A DNA stretch of 64,000 nt from Prolixibacteraceae bacterium (lineage in GTDB: Bacteria > Bacteroidota > Bacteroidia > Bacteroidales > Prolixibacteraceae), in the NCBI GenBank assembly GCA_025210775.1, contig JAOARB010000021.1:1-64000 (forward strand), read 5' to 3'. The translations under genes and the position numbers were made by a program. This document shows positions 26,814 through 36,344 of this stretch, piece by piece. The notes under the pieces were generated by a model that was not told where the DNA came from, made no database searches, and worked only from the letters and a program-made list of their open reading frames with translations. Position 1 is the first letter of the stretch. Each line of letters starts with the position of its first letter.

Positions 26814-28145
26814 TTGGAAGCAGACACAATTCCCTCCCAGTTTTTTGAAAGTTTTAAACATATTAATTACCACACCCCAAACATTGAGGATATGATTGGC
26901 ATGGGGATTCTTGGGGTACTATTAATTTTATCTGGTCTTATCTCAGGTTCTGAAGCCGCTTTTTTTGCATTATCGCCGAATGATATTCACAAATTAAAAG
27001 AGAAGAAAAACAAAAAAGGAGCATCTACAATAAGCCTACTAAAGTCACCAGATGAACTGTTAGGGTCCATTTTAATAGCAAACAATTTCATAAATATTGG
27101 GATTGTGTTACTATCTTCAAAGATCACAACAAGTCTAATAGACTTCTCTCATGCCCCCACATTAGGATTTGTTTTTCAAACCATCATCATCACTTTTATA
27201 CTATTATTGTTTGGTGAGATCATTCCTAAAGTATACGCAAGCAAACAGTCTTATAGTTTCTCGTTAAGGATGACTCCGACAATCACTATTCTTAATAAGA
27301 TATTCAAACCATTGAATTTCTTATTAATCAAATCAACCAGTATAGTAAACAAGAAAGTTTCACAGCATAAAAACACCAATGTTTCGATCTCTGATCTATC
27401 CCATGCCCTATCACTAACAGAAGAAAAAGAGATAAAAGAGGACAAAGACATCTTAGAAGGAATTGTAAAATTCGGTAAAAAATCTGTAGTTGAGATCATG
27501 TGCTCTCGTATAGACACGATTGCACTAGATTGCAATGAGTCCTTTAACACCGTATTAAAAACAATCAAAGAGTGTGGTTTTTCAAGAATTCCTATTTACG
27601 AAGATACTTTCGACAACATACGAGGGGTACTATATATAAAAGACCTACTAGCCCATATACACAAAGGGAACACATTTAGATGGCAAACACTGATACGTCC
27701 ACCTTTTTACATTCCTGAGAACAAAAAGATCGATGATCTTCTTGAAGAGTTTCAAAAAACAAAAATACATATGGCTTTTGTTATTGACGAATATGGTGGA
27801 GTTTCAGGTATCGTTACATTAGAAGATGTTTTAGAGGAGATTGTTGGAGAAATATCTGATGAGTTCGATGAAGACGAAAAGAATTACACTCAGATAGACA
27901 ATACTACCTTTATTTTTGATGCAAAGACCCTTCTTGTTGATTTCCTTAGAGATCTACACATTGATGAAGATTATCTAGACGATGTCAAAGGAGAGGCAGA
28001 TACTCTTGCAGGTTTATTATTAGAAATAAAAGGTGATTTCCCAATTTTGGGAGAAAAGATATCTGTCGGAAAAATTGATTTTTATGTAGAGAAACTTGAT
28101 GACCGACGCATTATTCAAATTCGAGTAATTAATAAATTGATCTAA
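26814..28145 (+). CDS. gldE: GldE-like CBS-domain membrane protein
   Basis: A protein of 443 aa. A DUF21/CNNM-type membrane domain occupies about 30-190 (ILSGLISGSEAAFFALS), two CBS domains about 215-330 (VVEIMCSRIDTIALDC, then GVSGIVTLEDVLEEIVGEI), and a CorC/HlyC-type C-terminal domain follows. GldE supports gliding and type IX secretion in Flavobacterium, acting together with GldD; the family also occurs in non-gliding Bacteroidota. The N-terminus METADxIPSQ-like fits the family only if the TTG at 26814 is used; the next ATG would cut 26 residues. It is followed 16 bp later by gldD. Confidence 0.87.
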   Translation: MEADTIPSQFFESFKHINYHTPNIEDMIGMGILGVLLILSGLISGSEAAFFALSPNDIHKLKEKKNKKGASTISLLKSPDELLGSILIANNFINIGIVLLSSKITTSLIDFSHAPTLGFVFQTIIITFILLLFGEIIPKVYASKQSYSFSLRMTPTITILNKIFKPLNFLLIKSTSIVNKKVSQHKNTNVSISDLSHALSLTEEKEIKEDKDILEGIVKFGKKSVVEIMCSRIDTIALDCNESFNTVLKTIKECGFSRIPIYEDTFDNIRGVLYIKDLLAHIHKGNTFRWQTLIRPPFYIPENKKIDDLLEEFQKTKIHMAFVIDEYGGVSGIVTLEDVLEEIVGEISDEFDEDEKNYTQIDNTTFIFDAKTLLVDFLRDLHIDEDYLDDVKGEADTLAGLLLEIKGDFPILGEKISVGKIDFYVEKLDDRRIIQIRVINKLI

Positions 28146-28161
28146 TCCTAAAAAAGTGACC

Positions 28162-28725
28162 ATGCGATATATCGTTACACTAATTATTATTGTATGTTTT
28201 GCCAGCTGCCAAAATAAAAGTATTCCTAAACCTAAAGGATATTTTAGAATTGCCTTGCCACAAAAACATTACAAAGAGATTCAAAACAAATTTCCTTTCT
28301 CTTTTGATATTCCTAATTATGCAATTTTAGCAAACAAGCAAGCGAAAGATGAAGATGAGTTTTTTAAAATTGAATTCAAAAAGAATGATGCCAACATCTA
28401 TTTAAGTTACTTTGAGGTTAACAAAAACCTACCAAAGCTGATAGAGGAAGCACACAAATGGGCCTTTAAACACTCTATAAGAGCTGATGCTATTGAACAA
28501 AAGGAATACATCAACCCGGAGCACAAAACATATGGATTGATATATACCATTGAGGGAAATGCAGCATCTCCTGTTCAATTCTATTTAACTGATTCAACGA
28601 AGCATTTTCTTAGAGGTGCACTATATTTTGACAACGTACCAAATCAAGACAGTCTTCAACCCGTAATCAACTTCATTACAAAAGATATAATAAATCTTAT
28701 TGAAACGACTCATTGGAATGATTAG
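28162..28725 (+). CDS. gldD: Gliding-type lipoprotein GldD
   Basis: A lipoprotein of 187 aa from ATG 28162; a GTG two codons earlier is less likely. The lipobox gives Cys15 (CFASC), followed by the family motif PKPKGYFRIALPQKHY. GldD is an essential gliding lipoprotein in Flavobacterium and is nearly always encoded next to GldE. Its stop overlaps the start of the downstream phosphopantetheinyl transferase by 8 nt. The presence of GldD alone does not prove gliding; other gld/T9SS genes are not in the window. Confidence 0.88.
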   Translation: MRYIVTLIIIVCFASCQNKSIPKPKGYFRIALPQKHYKEIQNKFPFSFDIPNYAILANKQAKDEDEFFKIEFKKNDANIYLSYFEVNKNLPKLIEEAHKWAFKHSIRADAIEQKEYINPEHKTYGLIYTIEGNAASPVQFYLTDSTKHFLRGALYFDNVPNQDSLQPVINFITKDIINLIETTHWND

Positions 28726-29314
28726 CAATTACATAACCATTACCGATTTACAAAACAGCACATTAGGAATATGTAAGATATCGCATATTCCTAATGAAGT
28801 AAAGGAATCCTTTACTTTATCTCAAAGAGATCAAGAATACTACAATAATATTCGAAATTCAAGAAGAAAGAATGAATGGTTAGCCACACGCATTTTATTA
28901 AATCAGATGTTGGATAACAATCATCAAATACTATATACAGAAGATGGGAAGCCCTATCTTAAAGACCATCAATATGATCTTTCTATTTCCCATTCAAAAG
29001 AATATGCCACCATCTTATTGTCATCAACCAAACAGGTTGCTCTAGACATAGAAAACACAAAAAGAAGAATCTCGCATTTAAAAAATAAATTTGTAAATAA
29101 CAATGAGACTCCTCAGAATGACCTCGATCTATTTAAGATTTGGTGTGCAAAAGAAGCTATTTTCAAATTAGTCAACCGCCACCCTATTGATCTTCAAAAT
29201 GAAACCATCGTCGATCTTAGAAAAGAGCAAATATACTATACAACAACAAACGAGACATTTCAATTAAACTTCATAAACATTGAAGATGAGCTACTTTGTT
29301 ATATTATAGGATAA
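28718..29314 (+). CDS. 4'-phosphopantetheinyl transferase, Sfp type
   Basis: A protein of 198 aa from ATG 28718, which overlaps the gldD stop; a TTG at 28700 was rejected. It transfers the phosphopantetheine arm of CoA to acyl carrier proteins. Signatures: GKPYL, then SISHSKEYATILLSSTKQVALDIE carrying the Mg-binding acidic pair, and KIWCAKEAIFKL (WxxKEA). Sequence length is near that of compact Sfp/HetI-type enzymes. As no AcpS is in the window, it may serve the primary fatty-acid ACP. It is the last gene of the mutY-gldE-gldD operon. Confidence 0.88.
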   Translation: MISNYITITDLQNSTLGICKISHIPNEVKESFTLSQRDQEYYNNIRNSRRKNEWLATRILLNQMLDNNHQILYTEDGKPYLKDHQYDLSISHSKEYATILLSSTKQVALDIENTKRRISHLKNKFVNNNETPQNDLDLFKIWCAKEAIFKLVNRHPIDLQNETIVDLRKEQIYYTTTNETFQLNFINIEDELLCYIIG

Positions 29315-29400
29315 AAACATCTTTTATTCTTGGACTACACTATCATATTATATATCTTTATTGTAATTAAAACATGCAAACAATATAACGATTATAACAA

Positions 29401-30912
29401 ATGAATACTCCAAGCCCATTAGCACTAGTCATTTTTGGTGCCTCTGGTGACCTAACAAAAAGAAAGTTAATCCCAGCGATATATCAACTATTTATTCAAA
29501 AAAGATTGCCTAAGAAATTCATCCTTCTTGGTGCAAGTAGGACACAATATACAGATGAGGAATATAGGGAGAAAATGACCGAGTTTCTTCCTAAAGAGGA
29601 ATTTCATTGTACCAAACAATTCCTACAACACATCTTTTATCAAGCCATTCAGACAGACCAACAAGAGGATTACCCTATTCTAAAAGAGAGACTTGAATCA
29701 CTGTGTCAAACCAATGAGGTCGAACAGAATTATATTTTCTATTTATCTACTCCTCCATCATTATATCCAATCATTCCAAAACACTTGTCATCGGTAGGAC
29801 TAAACAATGAGGAAAATGGATTTAGTCGATTAATTGTTGAGAAACCATTTGGAACAGATTTAGAAAGCGCATTAAGTCTAAACAATCTACTGACCCAATA
29901 TTTTAATGAAAATCAAATCTATCGTATAGACCACTATTTAGGTAAAGAGACCGTACAAAATCTACTTGTTCTACGTTTTGCAAATGCAATATTTGAACCT
30001 ATATGGAATCGTAATTTCATTGAAAGAGTTGAAATCACCTCTGCCGAAAGTCTTGGTGTAGAAAGTAGAGGAGGCTACTACGACAAATCTGGAGCACTAA
30101 AAGACATGATTCAAAACCACCTATTACAATTGGTTGGACTTGTCGCAATGGAACCACCTATAGAAGTAGAAGCAGATGCCATCAGAAACGAAGTACTAAA
30201 AGTCTTTAAAGCATTCAAACATTTTAGTTCAGAGGAAGAAATTCGCAACAATGTCATTCGTGGTCAATACACCTCTTCACATATCAGTGGAAAAGAAGTA
30301 AAAGGATACAGACAAGAAGAGGGTGTAGACAAAAATTCTAGAACAGAGACTTTTGCTGCAATAAAATTCTATATCAACAACTGGAGGTGGAGTAACACAC
30401 CTTTCTATATTCGTACAGGAAAGAAATTACCAACAAGAGTTACAGAAGTAGTCATTCATTTCAAGAATTCACCTCATCATCTATTCTCTGGTGGCATCGA
30501 ACTACCACAAATTAACAACCAACTGATTATTCGTATTCAACCAGACGAGGGGATACTAATGAAATTTGGTATGAAAGAACCTGGTTCAGGATTTGTAACA
30601 CAACCAGTCAATATGGATTTCCATTATGACTCTTTGTCAAACAAACACCTTCCATCGGCATACGAAAGATTATTATTAGACTGTATGATTGGTGATGCCA
30701 CATTATACTCTCGTGGAGACACTGTTATTGAAGCTTGGAAATTTGTAAAACCAATACAAGAATATTGGAAAAAGGAAGAAGCTCCAATATACGGCTATCC
30801 TGCTGGGACATGGGGACCTTATGAAGCAGATAGTTTAATAGAGGGCAATGAACAAACATGGCGCTATCCTTGTAAGAATCTAAGTAATGATGGTTTATAT
30901 TGTGAACTCTAA
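29401..30912 (+). CDS. zwf: Glucose-6-phosphate 1-dehydrogenase
   Basis: A 503-aa enzyme for the first step of the oxidative pentose phosphate pathway: glucose 6-phosphate to 6-phosphogluconolactone, making NADPH. It has the nucleotide-binding GASGDLTKRKL near the N-terminus, EKPFGTDL, and the active-site RIDHYLGKETVQN. Length is normal. It is followed after 12 bp by the lactonase gene, giving a two-step operon ended by a strong terminator. A TATCTTTA box at 29353-29360 resembles a -7 element. The next enzyme, 6-phosphogluconate dehydrogenase, is not in the window. Confidence 0.97.
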   Translation: MNTPSPLALVIFGASGDLTKRKLIPAIYQLFIQKRLPKKFILLGASRTQYTDEEYREKMTEFLPKEEFHCTKQFLQHIFYQAIQTDQQEDYPILKERLESLCQTNEVEQNYIFYLSTPPSLYPIIPKHLSSVGLNNEENGFSRLIVEKPFGTDLESALSLNNLLTQYFNENQIYRIDHYLGKETVQNLLVLRFANAIFEPIWNRNFIERVEITSAESLGVESRGGYYDKSGALKDMIQNHLLQLVGLVAMEPPIEVEADAIRNEVLKVFKAFKHFSSEEEIRNNVIRGQYTSSHISGKEVKGYRQEEGVDKNSRTETFAAIKFYINNWRWSNTPFYIRTGKKLPTRVTEVVIHFKNSPHHLFSGGIELPQINNQLIIRIQPDEGILMKFGMKEPGSGFVTQPVNMDFHYDSLSNKHLPSAYERLLLDCMIGDATLYSRGDTVIEAWKFVKPIQEYWKKEEAPIYGYPAGTWGPYEADSLIEGNEQTWRYPCKNLSNDGLYCEL

Positions 30913-30924
30913 TTATTTACATCC

Positions 30925-31635
30925 ATGAAAGAACCCAAATACATCACCTACAAAACCAGTGACGATATTGCGAAAGCTCTTCTACACTGGTTAGAAGAAT
31001 GGCTATCAACGCAAAAAAGATTTCCATGCCATATTGCGATATCAGGAGGATCAACACCTAAAAAGTTTTTCTCTATTCTATCAAAAATAGAACAACCAGA
31101 GCTTTTAAGGAACATACACTTTTGGTGGGTTGATGAACGCTGTGTGCCCCACAATCATCAGGAGAGTAATTATAGATATTTTAAAGAATTATTTATTGAT
31201 TCTTTAAACTTCCCATCTAACAATATTCATCCTGTAGATGGGATTAACGATCCAAAAGAAGAAGCCAGAAGGTATGCTCAGGAGATAGAACAAGCCTTAC
31301 CGACAGAAGAGACATGGCCAATTTTTGATCTCGTATTATTAGGGATGGGTGATGATGGACATACTGCTAGCATATTTCCAGATCAACTAGAACTATTATC
31401 CTCACAAGAAATATGTGAAGTAGCAATACATCCGATAACAAAACAAAGAAGAATAACACTGACGGGAACAGTAATAAACAAAGCCAAACAAGTTATCTTT
31501 TTAGTTACTGGAGAAAACAAAAGAACAATATTCAATCAGATTAAGAACAACGAACAGATAGCACAGCAATACCCATCTGCTCATATATTTAGTCAACAAC
31601 CAGTTTTATGGTTTATTGACAAAATGGTTGAATAA
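30925..31635 (+). CDS. pgl: 6-phosphogluconolactonase
   Basis: A 236-aa DevB/NagB-fold enzyme that hydrolyses 6-phosphogluconolactone. It shows ISGGSTPKKFFSIL (phosphate site), WWVDERCVP and the LGMGDDGHTASIFP catalytic motif. It is directly downstream of zwf and surely co-transcribed. Length is typical of the DevB type. Confidence 0.95.
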   Translation: MKEPKYITYKTSDDIAKALLHWLEEWLSTQKRFPCHIAISGGSTPKKFFSILSKIEQPELLRNIHFWWVDERCVPHNHQESNYRYFKELFIDSLNFPSNNIHPVDGINDPKEEARRYAQEIEQALPTEETWPIFDLVLLGMGDDGHTASIFPDQLELLSSQEICEVAIHPITKQRRITLTGTVINKAKQVIFLVTGENKRTIFNQIKNNEQIAQQYPSAHIFSQQPVLWFIDKMVE

Positions 31636-31652
31636 CAACATATTTCAATATT

Positions 31653-31692
31653 AAAAAAGGGATATTCATTTTAGAATGAATATCCCTTTTTT
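31653..31692. terminator. Bidirectional terminator between pgl and corA
   Basis: An 18-bp perfect stem around GGGATATTCATT with a 4-nt loop, flanked by A6 and T6 tracts. It serves both convergent genes. Confidence 0.95.
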
Positions 31693-31715
31693 CAATAATA
31701 ACAAGCAGTTCTTCA

Positions 31716-32666
31716 CTACAACCAGTTTTTACGCTTAAAATAGAGTAAAGTCAATAATGAACTCGTTATCATCAAAAAGATACATAATGGATAGCCAAAC
31801 TCCCATGATAGCTCAGGCATAAACTTAAAGTTCATACCATACATACTCGCAATAAGGGTTGGTGGTGAAAAGATCACTGTAACGACAGTAAAGATTTTAA
31901 TAATCTTATTCTGTTCTAGATCAATCAGACCCATCAAAGTACTTTGCAAGAAATCTAAACGTTCAAAACTAAAAGCAGTATGATCAATCAAAGAACCAGC
32001 ATCTTTCAACATCATACGTAATTGCAATTTATCATCTTCAGGGAAACGTCTACTCTTCAAAATAGAAGACATCACACGCTGTTTATCCACAATGTTCTCT
32101 CTAAGCAACATAGAAGCTTCTTGCAATTTAGCAATCTCCAGAATTAATCGTTCCTCTAACTCCTGTTTAAAACGTATTCGCTGACTAATCGCATTAATTT
32201 CACGTCCGACAAACTCAATAAGATCGGCATCAAAATCAATACGAACATCTAATAAGGTAAGAAAAACATACCATCCTGTAACCTCCATCGAAGGTTGTCC
32301 AACCAATCGTTCATACACTTGATAAAAACCATTGGTCTTCTCGGAGTGATAAGCAAAAAGAATATCATTTTTCAAAATAAACGACACTGGTGTATAACCA
32401 AATTTGCCATCTACGACACGCATAAAGTTTGAATTGGCTCGAATCACATCGCCACTTTCGAAATAACGCGAACTACTTTCAATCTCTTCTGCTTTGTGCC
32501 AACTAAGAAAGGTTATATCAAAATACTCCTCTACGATACTCTTTTCTTCGAAAGAAGGTGATTCCAGATCAATACACAAGATCTCTTTACCACTTAGTTC
32601 TTGCAATGAATTGGAAGAAGAAGAAAAATGATAACCATTCTCATCACTGTAGATATAATTAATCAT
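31716..32666 (-). CDS. corA: CorA-type Mg2+/Co2+ transporter
   Basis: A pentameric divalent-cation channel of 316 aa from ATG 32666. The TTG start at 32711 was rejected because the family-like MINYIYSDENG begins at the ATG. A long cytoplasmic funnel with helical segments (residues 160-250) precedes two transmembrane helices near the C-terminus. Between them lies the signature YGMN in ASMYGMNFKFMPEL. It ends with a short basic tail. It starts 65 bp after the START-domain gene on the same strand. Confidence 0.93.
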   Translation of the reverse strand: MINYIYSDENGYHFSSSSNSLQELSGKEILCIDLESPSFEEKSIVEEYFDITFLSWHKAEEIESSSRYFESGDVIRANSNFMRVVDGKFGYTPVSFILKNDILFAYHSEKTNGFYQVYERLVGQPSMEVTGWYVFLTLLDVRIDFDADLIEFVGREINAISQRIRFKQELEERLILEIAKLQEASMLLRENIVDKQRVMSSILKSRRFPEDDKLQLRMMLKDAGSLIDHTAFSFERLDFLQSTLMGLIDLEQNKIIKIFTVVTVIFSPPTLIASMYGMNFKFMPELSWEFGYPLCIFLMITSSLLTLLYFKRKNWL

Positions 32667-32730
32667 AACAAATCTCTTTGGAAACTCATTAATAATGAAA
32701 GGATTTCCCAAAGAAACAATTCAAAACAAA

Positions 32731-33108
32731 CTATATTTCAAAAAGTTCTTCTAGAGCACCAAAATAATCCTCTTCCCAGCCTTCAACAATATTATCGTAT
32801 GCTTCATCAGGGATGTTCTGTTGTTTTACCTCGACGCTCGTTCCTTTCTTATGAGGGTGTAATTTAATTGTAACAGGAGAAAATTCATCTTCTCCAAAAT
32901 ACCATAACTGTTCAATCAGCTTATCTGGGACTAATTGTGTCACTTTTCCACAAATCGCTCCATCCCACATAGAAAACTCACCGCCAGGCTCTTTTGGCAT
33001 CACTGCAGGCTCTCCAGTCCAGATCTCAATCATGACTGGGTTAGTTAGACAATTATATATGTCTTCAGGAGAACCAGCTAGGGTAAAATACTTTTTGTAA
33101 TCTTTCAT
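32731..33108 (-). CDS. START-like (SRPBCC/AHSA1) domain protein
   Basis: A protein of 125 aa from ATG 33108, or 128 aa from 33117. It has the START/Bet v1-like pattern: YFTLAGSPEDIYNCLTNPVMIEIWTGEPAVMPKEPGGEFSMWDGAICGKV, then IEQLWYF, then GTSVEVKQQNIP and a C-terminal helix GWEEDYFGALEELF. Such small SRPBCC proteins of the AHSA1 type bind hydrophobic ligands or co-chaperone partners; the specific role is unknown. It precedes corA on the same strand. Confidence 0.83.
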   Translation of the reverse strand: MKDYKKYFTLAGSPEDIYNCLTNPVMIEIWTGEPAVMPKEPGGEFSMWDGAICGKVTQLVPDKLIEQLWYFGEDEFSPVTIKLHPHKKGTSVEVKQQNIPDEAYDNIVEGWEEDYFGALEELFEI

Positions 33109-33302
33109 ACAATACATCTTTTGTTGAAGATTTAAACACTACTACTTCAACTGAATTAAACAAAAGAAGTCTACATTTTGATCAATAAGACCTACTTTTT
33201 TCATCTCGCTAAAGTATAGGTTTTTAGTCTAACACAAAAATTCTCGACAAACTTATCTTCGTCTTTCCTCTAATTTCCTTTTTATTCCAATCTATAATAT
33301 TC

Positions 33303-33310
33303 TATTTTTG
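33303..33310 (+). promoter_or_regulatory. -7 box of the UbiA-family gene
   Basis: TATTTTTG fits TAnnTTTG, 25 nt before the ATG. Confidence 0.6.
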
Positions 33311-33335
33311 CCGTGTAAATGAATCTTTCAATAAC

Positions 33336-34196
33336 ATGACAAACAAGATAAAAGACTATTTAAATTTAGTAAAATTCTCCCATACCATATTTGCAATGCC
33401 ATTTGCTTTTATTGGGTTTACCATTGGATATAAAGAAGAGCATCTTTTTCACATAAGCTTATTATTACTTGTTATTCTTTGTATGGTTTTTGCAAGAAAT
33501 GCAGCAATGGGATTCAATAGATTGGTAGATCGTAAATTTGATGCAGAAAATCCTCGCACAAAAGAAAGAGAAATACCTAGTGGGAAGATTACACCACAAA
33601 ATGCAAAATTATTTGTCGTAATTAATATCCTTGCATTTATTACATGCACATTCTTTATCAACAGATTGTGTTTCTACCTCTCACCTATTGCTATCTTTAT
33701 TGTTCTGTTCTACAGCTATGTAAAACGTTTTTCAAGTCTATGCCACTATGTCCTAAGCTTAGGCTTATCTTTAGCACCCATAGGAGCATATCTTGCAATT
33801 AGAGGAGAATTCAGCCTTCTTCCTATATTATTTGGAATGGTAGTATTCTTTTGGGTTGGAGGATTTGATATCATCTATTCATGTCAAGATGCAGAATTCG
33901 ATTCCGGATTTGACCTATACTCTATTCCATCATTACTAGGAGTAAAGAGAGCTCTTTTAGTCTCAACAATATCGCATGTAACCACTGCTGCTATTTTGGT
34001 CTATATTGGGTTTATATGGCAATTCAATCTTCCAATATATATCCTATCAGCATCCATATTTTCTGGATTAATGATATTCCAACACTCAATCATTAGTCCT
34101 AAAGATCTTTCTAGAGTTAATCTAGCTTTTGGTACAACTAACGGTATTGCAAGTGTTATATTTGCTACAGGAGTAATTCTTTCTATTCTAATCTAA
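33336..34196 (+). CDS. UbiA-family prenyltransferase (menaquinone-type)
   Basis: A 286-aa protein with eight to nine membrane helices. It attaches a polyprenyl chain to an aromatic acceptor. The first Asp-rich motif is NRLVDRKFDAENPRT and the second DAEFDSGFDL, both expected for Mg-diphosphate binding. It resembles the '4-hydroxybenzoate polyprenyltransferase-like' subgroup that in anaerobes serves menaquinone synthesis through the futalosine route, but MenA-like use cannot be ruled out. It has its own promoter and a perfect terminator. No other quinone gene is adjacent. Confidence 0.87.
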   Translation: MTNKIKDYLNLVKFSHTIFAMPFAFIGFTIGYKEEHLFHISLLLLVILCMVFARNAAMGFNRLVDRKFDAENPRTKEREIPSGKITPQNAKLFVVINILAFITCTFFINRLCFYLSPIAIFIVLFYSYVKRFSSLCHYVLSLGLSLAPIGAYLAIRGEFSLLPILFGMVVFFWVGGFDIIYSCQDAEFDSGFDLYSIPSLLGVKRALLVSTISHVTTAAILVYIGFIWQFNLPIYILSASIFSGLMIFQHSIISPKDLSRVNLAFGTTNGIASVIFATGVILSILI

Positions 34197-34230
34197 TCGA
34201 GATATCTGAATATATTTCAATAAATAGAGC

Positions 34231-34269
34231 ATGCAAAAAGGTTGGCAATGATTGCCAACCTTTTTGCAT
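34231..34269. terminator. Bidirectional terminator
   Basis: An 18-bp perfect stem with a 3-nt loop (arms begin ATGCAAAAAGG). It lies between the UbiA gene and the convergent DUF3078 gene. Confidence 0.9.
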
Positions 34270-34281
34270 GAATTATATTTC

Positions 34282-36285
34282 TTAATAGAACTTATAAGCA
34301 AAACCAAGAGTAAACATCTCTTTGAACTCCAATCTATTTTGTTCTCCAACTTTCACTCGTTCCCCTTTCTCATCACTTCCATAAATAGGGAATTTAGTAT
34401 CACTATCAAAACGAGCATTACATAAAACAGTCGCTTGAATATATTGGTTTAATTGAATATTTAACTTTCCTTCCCAGTTAAAATCAATTGAATTAAACAC
34501 ACCTGAATAGTTGGTAAACAAACTTGCCTTTGTTTCAAAAGAAAGATCCTCACTAAAAGTATGTTTAAAATCGACCTTAGCATAGAAACCAGGTTCCCAA
34601 CTAGAAGTCTTGCCTGCTTCCAAACCAAACGATGTTGGATCAATTGTTTCAATATCTGTTACAAACGTAGCTTGTAATGACAAAGGAGAAAGCAATAGTG
34701 ACAAATTCTTACTCGGCTTATAGTCAAGACCGACAGAAAAGGTAAGATAACCTGGAGCCATAAATTTACTTATAGGATCTGTTTCACTTTCAGAATAATT
34801 ATAACCTGGAGCTAATTGGGTCCTAAAGTTACAGTTACCAGAGTAGTACCACTTATCCCAAGCATAGATGTTATATTTCGAGTTTAACTCAATATTATCC
34901 GTATTCTTTCTTAAACCAGTATCTTTATTCTTGTTAATACCATATTTAATATCAATCTGATTTTCCCAAGAATCTTTCACCTTATCATAGTTAGAATCAG
35001 TATAACGTTTATAATTAAAATGATAATTCCCCATAAAAAGCCCAGCCAAAGAAGACTCACCACCGGCAGACCAATTAGACAAAGAGGTTTGTGTAAATCC
35101 AATACTCACCTTACCACCAAGATCCCATGGTTTAACAGGAGCCTTTCGTATAATAGGCACCACAAACTCTTCCGAGATATTAATCTGTTTCTCTTTTAGT
35201 TTTTCAGCCTTTTTATGCTCTGTTTCTGATATTCTTTTCAACTCCACAGAAGCATCATCGATAAAGATATTTGCATTCCCCTTACCTTGATTAAATACCA
35301 AAACCCCCAAAGAGTCATTCTGCATATTCTTTAGATAAAAACGAATAAAATTATTCTTTCCTTCTTCGTTACTAGTCCATATTGAAACTTCATTCCCATC
35401 CAAATTAGTAAAAGTAACTTTCATCGAATCTCTTTTTGCAAAACTCTGCAATACTTGTAACGCATTTATCGCTTCTGAATTCACTGCACTTACAACTGAG
35501 TCATTGTAAAAATAGAGTAAATCTTTATTTCTTTGCTCAATCTCAAAACGTCGATCTTCTGCAGCAGATTCCGCAATAGATGCAACGTACTGATTTTTAT
35601 AAGCTGACAACAATGAGTCTTTATATGCTTCACGAACCCTTTCATTATAAGCATTCCTTGCTGAATCAGCCATTGAAGTACGAATACTATCATAGATATC
35701 TAAAGACAAATCTGCACTCAAATTCAAATTCGTAAATTGAGCTGTCAATGAATCTGCAAAACTCTTAGGTACCACTTTAGAGTTATTATTATACAACTCA
35801 CTAATTTCCACATTTGGAATTGTTTTAGCACTATCGGCAACCAAAAGGAGCAATGAATCTGGGACATCAATTTCTGTTTGCAATAAACTATCCGCAATAT
35901 TTGATTTAAGATCCACTATCATTTGATTCAAAACACTATCATTGACATATCCTTGAATCTGATCTTTTTCTTTAATATCCTTTATATCGCGACTAAAGAT
36001 ATTATGGAACCCAGGACTATTTAAATAATAATCCATATTCATTATAGTAGTATCTAGTGGAGCATCCTGAGCATGGTTTACCAGCCCTTTAATATTTTTT
36101 CTAAAACTACCATCAACCACTCTCCATTCTTGTGGAGAATACAATAACCGATTTAGTATGTTTATACTATTTTTGATTGAATCCTTGGGAGTCGTAGATG
36201 GTTGATTTCCTTGGGCAGAAACCTCTCCTAAAAAAGCAAAGCTACTAAGCAGCGTAAATAACGAAAGAATCTTTAACCGTAACAT
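34282..36285 (-). CDS. DUF3078 outer-membrane protein
   Basis: A 667-aa protein with a Sec signal peptide (cleavage after VSA). The N-terminal 370 residues are rich in Asp/Ser and predicted helical, with repeated 'DSLL' stretches (for example SDSAKTIP, DSVVSAV). The C-terminal 300 residues match DUF3078: GGKVSIGFTQTSLSNWSAGGESS, then tight beta strands (NIYAWDKWYYSGNCNFRTQLAPGYNY) ending with a barrel-type C-terminal aromatic, FAYKFY. It is likely an outer-membrane barrel. A TAAATTTG -7 box lies at 36318-36325. Function unknown. Confidence 0.8.
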   Translation of the reverse strand: MLRLKILSLFTLLSSFAFLGEVSAQGNQPSTTPKDSIKNSINILNRLLYSPQEWRVVDGSFRKNIKGLVNHAQDAPLDTTIMNMDYYLNSPGFHNIFSRDIKDIKEKDQIQGYVNDSVLNQMIVDLKSNIADSLLQTEIDVPDSLLLLVADSAKTIPNVEISELYNNNSKVVPKSFADSLTAQFTNLNLSADLSLDIYDSIRTSMADSARNAYNERVREAYKDSLLSAYKNQYVASIAESAAEDRRFEIEQRNKDLLYFYNDSVVSAVNSEAINALQVLQSFAKRDSMKVTFTNLDGNEVSIWTSNEEGKNNFIRFYLKNMQNDSLGVLVFNQGKGNANIFIDDASVELKRISETEHKKAEKLKEKQINISEEFVVPIIRKAPVKPWDLGGKVSIGFTQTSLSNWSAGGESSLAGLFMGNYHFNYKRYTDSNYDKVKDSWENQIDIKYGINKNKDTGLRKNTDNIELNSKYNIYAWDKWYYSGNCNFRTQLAPGYNYSESETDPISKFMAPGYLTFSVGLDYKPSKNLSLLLSPLSLQATFVTDIETIDPTSFGLEAGKTSSWEPGFYAKVDFKHTFSEDLSFETKASLFTNYSGVFNSIDFNWEGKLNIQLNQYIQATVLCNARFDSDTKFPIYGSDEKGERVKVGEQNRLEFKEMFTLGFAYKFY

Positions 36286-36344
36286 CTGTTGTCTGAATAT
36301 ATTAAATCAATTACTTACAAATTTACATAATAATATAGTAATAA

